64,000 bases of DNA, taken from the NCBI GenBank assembly GCA_902800525.1, contig CADCEV010000003.1, positions 62,001-126,000 of the forward strand, in the 5' to 3' direction. The position numbers and the translations under genes were made by a program. Of this stretch, positions 59,269 to 64,000 are shown in pieces. Below the pieces are notes generated by a model that was not told where the DNA came from, made no database searches, and saw only the letters and a list, made by a program, of their open reading frames with translations. Source of the DNA: an uncultured Bacteroidales bacterium (GTDB taxonomy: Bacteria; Bacteroidota; Bacteroidia; Bacteroidales; Paludibacteraceae). Position 1 is the stretch's first letter. Each line of letters starts with the position of its first letter.

Positions 59269-60788
59269 TTACAGCAATTATTTGTGGAGTAGTGGGTCTC
59301 TTGTTGGGAGCCGGAATATACTACTTGATCAGCCGTTTTGCCGCTGTCAACCTGCTCAAAAAAGCAGAGGAAGAGGCAGAAGTGGTGAAGAAAAACAAGA
59401 TTGTTGAGGCAAAGGAGAAATTTATCGCCCTGAAACTGGAGTACGATAACACCGTACGCGAGCAGGACAAACGCATACAGCAACACGAACAACGTTTGCA
59501 ACAGCGTGAGCAGCAGTTGAATCAGCGCCAGGGAGATGTTCAGCGAAGCCTCAACGAAGTGAACCAAAAAGCACAGCAAGTAGAACAGCGCCAGCAGGCT
59601 TTGGACTACAAGCAGCAGGAGGTGGAGAAAATGCACCAACAGGCTGAGAAACAGTTGGAGCAGTTGAGCGGCATGTCTGCTGAAGAGGCTAAGAAACAGT
59701 TGGTGGAGACGCTCAAAGACGAGGCGAAGACCGCAGCTATGTCCTATATCAATGAGATCATGGACAATGCCCGCTTGGAGGCAAACAAAGAGGCGAAGAA
59801 AATCATCATCCAAACCATTCAACGTGTGGCTTCTGAGACCGCGGCAGAGAGCACCGTTTCTGTTTTCCATATTGAGAACGATGAGGTCAAAGGCCGAATC
59901 ATCGGTCGTGAGGGACGTAATATCCGTGCGCTGGAAGCCGCAACCGGAGTGGAGATCGTGGTGGATGATACCCCGGAAGCTATCACACTGTCCGCTTTTG
60001 ATCCCGTACGTCGTGAGATAGCCCGTCTGGCGCTGCATCAGTTGGTACAGGACGGACGTATTCACCCCGCGCGTATCGAGGAAGTGGTGGCAAAAGTGAC
60101 CAAACAAGTAGAAGACGAGATTGTTGAGGTCGGCAAACGTACCACGATCGACCTTGGTATTCATGGTCTGCATCCGGAACTGATCCGTTTGGTGGGTAAG
60201 ATGAAATACCGCTCTTCGTACGGCCAGAACCTGCTGCAACACAGCCGTGAGACCGCGAACCTCTGTGCCGCGATGGCAGGAGAGTTAGGTCTGAACGTCA
60301 AGGCGGCCAAACGTGCCGGATTGTTGCACGATATAGGTAAAGTGGCAGATGATGATGTGGAACTGCCGCACGCAGAATTGGGTATGAAGCTGTGTGAGAA
60401 ATACGGTGAGAAACCCGAGATATGCAATGCAGTGGGAGCACACCACGATGAGTGTGAGATGACCACTATCATTGCGCCGATTGTACAAGCCTGCGATGCT
60501 ATTTCCGGCGCACGCCCGGGAGCTCGTCGAGAGATCGTCGAGAGTTACGTGAAGCGTCTGAATGACCTGGAGAACCTCGCAATGTCGTTCCCGGGGGTTG
60601 TGAAGACGTACGCACTGCAAGCCGGTCGCGAGCTGCGTGTGATCGTAGGGGCAGATAAGATTTCCGATAAGGATACCGAACTTCTCTCCTTCGATTTGGC
60701 GAAACGCATTCAGGATGAGATGACCTATCCGGGTCAGATCAAAGTGACCGTCATCCGCGAGGTGCGCGCGGTGAATGTAGCGAAATAA
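59265..60788 (+). CDS. rny: Ribonuclease Y
   Basis: 507 residues. N-terminal membrane helix, long glutamine-rich coiled coil (residues 35-190), KH domain with [21 protein letters not shown], and an HD domain with [14 protein letters not shown] and [13 protein letters not shown] plus a late [13 protein letters not shown]. Membrane-bound endonuclease for mRNA turnover. Followed by two hairpins. Confidence 0.96.
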   Translation: MITAIICGVVGLLLGAGIYYLISRFAAVNLLKKAEEEAEVVKKNKIVEAKEKFIALKLEYDNTVREQDKRIQQHEQRLQQREQQLNQRQGDVQRSLNEVNQKAQQVEQRQQALDYKQQEVEKMHQQAEKQLEQLSGMSAEEAKKQLVETLKDEAKTAAMSYINEIMDNARLEANKEAKKIIIQTIQRVASETAAESTVSVFHIENDEVKGRIIGREGRNIRALEAATGVEIVVDDTPEAITLSAFDPVRREIARLALHQLVQDGRIHPARIEEVVAKVTKQVEDEIVEVGKRTTIDLGIHGLHPELIRLVGKMKYRSSYGQNLLQHSRETANLCAAMAGELGLNVKAAKRAGLLHDIGKVADDDVELPHAELGMKLCEKYGEKPEICNAVGAHHDECEMTTIIAPIVQACDAISGARPGARREIVESYVKRLNDLENLAMSFPGVVKTYALQAGRELRVIVGADKISDKDTELLSFDLAKRIQDEMTYPGQIKVTVIREVRAVNVAK

Positions 60789-60790
60789 CA

Positions 60791-60847
60791 ATCAGCCAAT
60801 CTTGGCTGATAGAAAAAGGACTTCTGCCTCACAGGTAGAAGTCCTTT
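60791..60847. terminator. Two hairpins between rny and trmN6, second a bidirectional terminator
   Basis: ATCAGCCA-ATCT-TGGCTGAT (60791-60810) and AAAGGACTTCT-G-CCT / AGG-T-AGAAGTCCTTT (60815-60847). The second overlaps the last five codons and stop of trmN6 (60829-60831). Confidence 0.85.
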
Positions 60848-61563
60848 GTTAATTCCCGGTATGCTTCCGAACGTCCGCCGTGGTCATCTTCCAAAACGAG
60901 TTGGTCTTCAATCGGCGTGAGTTCGCCCTCTTGTGATGCGGAGTGGACAAATTGCAGCAACACGCGCCTTGCGGGTTTCGACACCTTACTATATACGCGC
61001 GTTACGCGCACGAGAGACAGACCTTCTGTGGCTGCGAGGGCAATGATCTCCGCCTCGGATTCAGCCGGCAGAATAAGCGCCAACTGTCCGTTCTCGGTCA
61101 GTAGCCGCGCGCTGTGATGCAGCAGATCGCTATAACTCAGGCTGTCCGTGTGCCGTGCTAACTCACGTCCTTTGTCCGGGTTCTTGAGGCTGTTCTGAAA
61201 ATAAGGAGGATTCGCTACAATCAAGTTATAGCATTTGTCATTGGACATTTGACATTTGACATTTTTCCAATCCTGCAAGCGGCTCAGATAAGCGTTTACC
61301 CCGTTCTCGCGTGCCTGTTCTACTGCGGCCTCGTCAATGTCGATGGCTTCAACTTCGGCTTCGGGAAAACGTTGCATCAACATGCGCGCAATAAGCCCGG
61401 AGCCCGTTCCAACATCGAGAATTCTTATTTCCCTCCCTTGTGGGGAGGGATAGGGTGGAGTTATTACCCAGCAACCTAACACCACACCATCGGTGCCCAC
61501 TTTCATGGCGCACCGGTCGTGCCGGATGTAAAACTGCTTGAATTGAAAACCTTCCGAAGCCAC
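60829..61563 (-). CDS. trmN6: tRNA1(Val) adenine-37 N6-methyltransferase-like protein
   Basis: 244 residues from GTG at 61563 (a TTG at 61575 lies in repeat DNA). FQFKQFYIRHDRCAMKVGTDGVVLGCW is the family opening, ILDVGTGSGLIARML the SAM site, and LIVANPPYFQNS the N6-adenine catalytic motif. Two segments look inserted: TPPYPSPQGREI before ILDVG (a palindromic repeat) and NVKCQMSNDKCYN before the NPPY motif (a heptad repeat). Both keep the frame. The last codons form half of a terminator stem. Confidence 0.88.
   Translation of the reverse strand: MASEGFQFKQFYIRHDRCAMKVGTDGVVLGCWVITPPYPSPQGREIRILDVGTGSGLIARMLMQRFPEAEVEAIDIDEAAVEQARENGVNAYLSRLQDWKNVKCQMSNDKCYNLIVANPPYFQNSLKNPDKGRELARHTDSLSYSDLLHHSARLLTENGQLALILPAESEAEIIALAATEGLSLVRVTRVYSKVSKPARRVLLQFVHSASQEGELTPIEDQLVLEDDHGGRSEAYRELTKDFYL
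61231..61265. repeat. Heptad repeat inside trmN6, 5 x ACATTTG-like
   Basis: GCATTTG, TCATTGG, ACATTTG, ACATTTG, ACATTTT in 7-bp register, encoding KCQMSNDKC next to the active-site motif. Confidence 0.85.
61431..61463. repeat. Palindromic CCCTCCC/GGGAGGG repeat inside trmN6
   Basis: CCCTCCCTTGTGGGGAGGG followed by ATAGGGTGGAGTT; matches the layout of the repeat at 25823-25855 and encodes PPYPSPQGRE. Confidence 0.65.
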
Positions 61564-61598
61564 TCTAATTATCAATTATCAATTGTCAATTATCAATT
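61564..61598. repeat. Heptad tandem repeat, 5 x (A/G)TCAATT
   Basis: CTCTAATT-type first unit, then ATCAATT, ATCAATT, GTCAATT, ATCAATT. It supplies the last codons and stop (LIIDN) of the permease gene. Confidence 0.88.
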
Positions 61599-62316
61599 CC
61601 GTATGATGGTGATGGCAACATCCGTCGTGTTCGTGTTCGTGATATTCGATTACGCAGTGGATAGCCAGATACACACCCAACACCAGGAACAACACGGCGC
61701 AAATATGCCGGAACCATTTCTCGAACGTACCCATACGGCTTGTCAGTTTGGCGATGCTAACCGCGCTGTAACTTACTAACCATGCAATGAGCATGATCGG
61801 CAGACCGGTTCCTAAACTGAAAACAACCGGCATTACCCAATTCCATGTGCTCGGCAACGTAAGTGTGATGTCGATCATCGTCAGGAAATACACCAATCTG
61901 TGCGGACAGAATGCGATGGCAAAGAAGATACCAAGAATGAATGACCATAGCCAACTCTCTTTGCTGTCGGTGTCTTTGAGCCATTTGCTGATTCCGTGGT
62001 CATGCTCATGGTGATGATGTCCGCTGAAAAGCAGCACAATGCCGCAGACGAACATGAATCCTGCCAAAATAGGTTCTCCCCAATGCGCAAGCAGGTGTTG
62101 AATGCCGTCCGTCTGAGCCCCCATAAGGAACGGAATACTGAGTAACACGTATGTAGCTAATTTACCCAGAACGAACATCAGACCGTTGGTAAGAACCATT
62201 CGTTTGTTGTTGATCTCTTTGTCAATGTAACCTATCGCCGTGATGCTGGTCATCAGCGTGCAAGGGTCCAAAATAGTGAGTAAACCAAGCAAAAATGCTG
62301 TAAAAATCTGTACCAT
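61579..62316 (-). CDS. CcdA/DsbD-like permease of the ArsG-type family, His-rich
   Basis: 245 residues from the ATG at 62316, six helices. LLGLLTILDPCTLMTSITAIGYI places one cysteine in helix 1, and FAIAFCPHRLVYF places another in helix 4, the CcdA/DsbD pattern. A cytosolic or periplasmic loop GHHHHEHDHG and a tail HEHEHDGCCHHHHTE could bind metal. Annotated relatives are called ArsG-family arsenical efflux permeases, but no arsenic genes are near. Redox or metal transport is possible. The final five residues come from a repeat. Confidence 0.7.
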   Translation of the reverse strand: MVQIFTAFLLGLLTILDPCTLMTSITAIGYIDKEINNKRMVLTNGLMFVLGKLATYVLLSIPFLMGAQTDGIQHLLAHWGEPILAGFMFVCGIVLLFSGHHHHEHDHGISKWLKDTDSKESWLWSFILGIFFAIAFCPHRLVYFLTMIDITLTLPSTWNWVMPVVFSLGTGLPIMLIAWLVSYSAVSIAKLTSRMGTFEKWFRHICAVLFLVLGVYLAIHCVIEYHEHEHDGCCHHHHTELIIDN

Positions 62317-62341
62317 AAATAATTTTTTGCGAAAAAGTTTG

Positions 62342-62389
62342 CAAAGATACATATTTTTTTGCATATATGCAAATTTTTTAGTACCTTTG
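62342..62389. promoter_or_regulatory. Overlapping divergent promoters with a shared palindromic -33 box
   Basis: TTTGCATATATGCAAA (62358-62373), identical to the one at 45744-45759. Rightward: TTTG 62358-62361, 20 bp, TACCTTTG 62382-62389. Leftward: TTTG 62373-62370, 20 bp, TATCTTTG 62349-62342. Confidence 0.85.
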
Positions 62390-62409
62390 CAAGCGAAAAC
62401 GTGTTAATT

Positions 62410-63867
62410 ATGTCAGATAAGTTCCAAATATCGCTCCGAAACAAGCGTATTACTACGCGAATCCTCTTTGTGGTATTCGCCTGTGTGACCATCATTTTTG
62501 TGTTTACGCTCATTATGTCGATCCGTTATGTCTATTCGAGTGTGGCGCAGCAACAACGGCATGAACTGATCACTCGCGCCGAGTATATCCAATCGTATCT
62601 GCGTTCCTTGTATTATTGGGACGTGACCTTGACGTCGAATCAGTCGTCCGGTTTGGCGATAGACCTGCGTGACCTCAGTATTGATATGCAGCAGGATTTG
62701 CATGTCTATTCGCTGGAAGGCGAATTGTTAGCGTCCTCTTCGCCGCAACTCTTCGACGGTGGTATTCTCTCGCGCAGCATGAGTGTCAACAAGCCTTTCT
62801 TCAGCGATGACCATATAGCGCTGTGTTATGAGCAGATACAGAATCAGCCTTACCTCATTGCGTATTTGCCGTTCCATAATGGTGCTTTTGTGCCCATCGG
62901 TTATATAGCCGTGCCGTATTTTCTGAGCGAGCAGACCCGCAATGCCGAAGTGCAAGCGTTGTTGATGCGTCTTATCCCGGCATACCTCATTGCCTTGATT
63001 TTGTCGCTCGCGTTCTCCTATCTGGCAACGCGTTCCATCACCTCGCCGATCACGATGCTTACGGATAAGATGCGCCGGTTTGAGATGGGAGCCAAAGAAA
63101 ATCACATTGATTATCCTTATCATGATGAGTTAGGTGCCCTCGTCGAACGTTATAACATCCTTGTGGACCAAGTGGAAGAATCTGCGGAGAAGTTGGCGAA
63201 CGCAGAGCGTGAAGGGGCTTGGAGAACGATGGCAAGGCAAATTGCCCATGAGATCAATAACCCGCTGACACCGATGAAGCTCTCCGTGCAGAAACTGCAA
63301 CTCAAATATGGTACCGACCAGTTTGACGCCTATTTCGAAAAGACCACCAAAATGCTCATCGCGGAGATAGATAACTTGGCGCATATCGCGCAATCATTCT
63401 CCACGTTCGCCAAACAGCCCGAGGTCGTCACGACCGAAGTGGACGTGGCGGAGAAACTGTCGAACGTCATTACCCTGCAACGCGAGAACGACGAACAGAT
63501 ACCTGTCCGCTATGTCGGTCCCGACTCCGGCGTCATCGTGCGTGCCGACAAAGAGCAGATCAGCCAGGTCTTTGTGAACATCATCCGCAATGCGCTGCAG
63601 GCTTCGCCGACTGATATCATCGTTGTGCTCAATGCCGCTTTCTCCGACCGCGAAGTGCAAATCTCCATCTCAGACGATGGTACCGGCATCCCGGAAGATA
63701 TACAGCCGCGTATCTTCCGGCCGAACTTCACTACCAAATCCAACGGCAACGGGCTCGGTCTTGCTATCTCCAAACACATCGTCGAGGCTTCCGGCGGACG
63801 TATTGAGTTCGACACATCGTCCAAAGGAACCACCTTCTTTGTCTATCTCCGTAAACAAGTAAGCTGA
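62410..63867 (+). CDS. NtrY-like sensor histidine kinase
   Basis: 485 residues from the ATG at 62410. Two helices (about 18-40 and 200-222) enclose a periplasmic sensor; a HAMP-like segment (RSITSPITMLTDKMRRFE) follows. The H-box is ARQIAHEINNPLTPMKLSVQKL, the N-box VFVNIIRNALQASP, and ATP-binding G-boxes are DDGTGIPED and GNGLGLAISKHIVEASGG. This arrangement is that of NtrY/NtrB-type kinases. The next gene, not a receiver, overlaps by one base; its partner regulator is not in the window. Confidence 0.9.
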   Translation: MSDKFQISLRNKRITTRILFVVFACVTIIFVFTLIMSIRYVYSSVAQQQRHELITRAEYIQSYLRSLYYWDVTLTSNQSSGLAIDLRDLSIDMQQDLHVYSLEGELLASSSPQLFDGGILSRSMSVNKPFFSDDHIALCYEQIQNQPYLIAYLPFHNGAFVPIGYIAVPYFLSEQTRNAEVQALLMRLIPAYLIALILSLAFSYLATRSITSPITMLTDKMRRFEMGAKENHIDYPYHDELGALVERYNILVDQVEESAEKLANAEREGAWRTMARQIAHEINNPLTPMKLSVQKLQLKYGTDQFDAYFEKTTKMLIAEIDNLAHIAQSFSTFAKQPEVVTTEVDVAEKLSNVITLQRENDEQIPVRYVGPDSGVIVRADKEQISQVFVNIIRNALQASPTDIIVVLNAAFSDREVQISISDDGTGIPEDIQPRIFRPNFTTKSNGNGLGLAISKHIVEASGGRIEFDTSSKGTTFFVYLRKQVS

Positions 63868-64000
63868 TGTATTTCCAGATCATATATCCCACAGAAGCCT
63901 TGCGGCCTTATATCTCCCGCTATGTGTTTGTGCGGGCGGAGGGCTCAACGGATACGATGGCACCGCCGTCGGAAGACCCGCGGTTTGTGAACGGCAAACA
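63867..64000 (+). CDS. Start of an AraC-type regulator (cut by window edge)
   Basis: The ATG overlaps the kinase stop (TGATG). The 44 visible codons begin YFQIIYPTEALRPYISRYVF, which resembles the N-terminal cap domain (DUF6597-like) of AraC family regulators in Bacteroidota. The DNA-binding part would lie outside the window, so the call rests on the opening only. Confidence 0.5.
   Translation, partial: MYFQIIYPTEALRPYISRYVFVRAEGSTDTMAPPSEDPRFVNGK

Overview
The window reads as a chromosome segment from the order Bacteroidales (phylum Bacteroidota), probably an uncultured or sparsely studied lineage. The evidence is the promoter type (TTTG, about 20 bp, then TAnnTTTG, seen upstream of more than a dozen genes), the near absence of Shine-Dalgarno sequences on first genes of operons, and lineage-typical families: DUF5686, DUF3078, DUF2490 and DUF4956 proteins, a T9SS-type sorting tail, a fused DAHP synthase/chorismate mutase, and the SecA and Na+-NQR sequences. 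I cannot place it to genus from sequence alone.

Layout. 1-4.8 kb: surface-polysaccharide genes, with a glycosyltransferase cut by the window edge, a truncated flippase remnant, a gtrB-gtrA-gtrC-like sugar-decoration cassette and an intact flippase. 4.8-10.1 kb (minus strand): outer-membrane proteins, aromatic amino-acid entry enzyme and a lipoprotein. 10.2-12.1 kb: YtxH, holin-like and AI-2E-family membrane proteins. 12.2-18.0 kb: complete nqrABCDEF operon closed by a strong terminator. 18.0-22.0 kb: an island-like zone with an array of hairpins, a polyvalent-protein-type kinase, a gutted tRNA gene, a 135-nt nested-stem RNA-like element and two AT-rich membrane-protein genes. 22.0-23.8 kb: sstT with a phased repeat array upstream. 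23.8-28.8 kb: a six-gene minus-strand operon around a VTC-domain protein. 28.9-36.0 kb: a giant CE12/CE8 pectin esterase and a divergent AraC-type membrane regulator. 36.2-40.8 kb: secA and a DUF3078 protein. 40.8-46.9 kb: HD protein, fmt, lgt and nadK behind a compact PqqD / HPr-kinase-like / signal-peptidase-like cluster with a divergent nucleotidyltransferase. 47.0-50.4 kb: pdxJ-exbB-exbD-tonB and a DJ-1 protein. 50.4-52.7 kb: queuosine genes queE, queD, queC, queF. 52.7-57.1 kb: a giant T9SS cargo protein with Ig-like domains. 57.4-60.8 kb: DUF3078, a coiled-coil protein, zapA and rny. 60.8-64.0 kb: trmN6, a CcdA/ArsG-like permease, an NtrY-like histidine kinase and the start of an AraC-type regulator.

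Two patterns run through the window. First, many spacers carry a short, exact-period tandem repeat (units of 7, 8 or 11 bp, mostly 3-5 copies, a different unit at each place), and heptad repeats of the same kind also lie inside reading frames (aroF-CM, queE, trmN6), where they look like tolerated in-frame insertions. Second, promoters often carry TTTGCATAT at the -33 element; at two divergent gene pairs an identical 16-bp palindrome serves as the -33 element for both directions.

Best candidates for undescribed biology: the nested-stem element at 20196-20330 and hairpin array at 18062-18313, the S26/PqqD/HprK-like/nucleotidyltransferase cluster at 44147-46929, and the tandem-repeat family with its protein-coding insertions. 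All calls are by reading; no database search was run.
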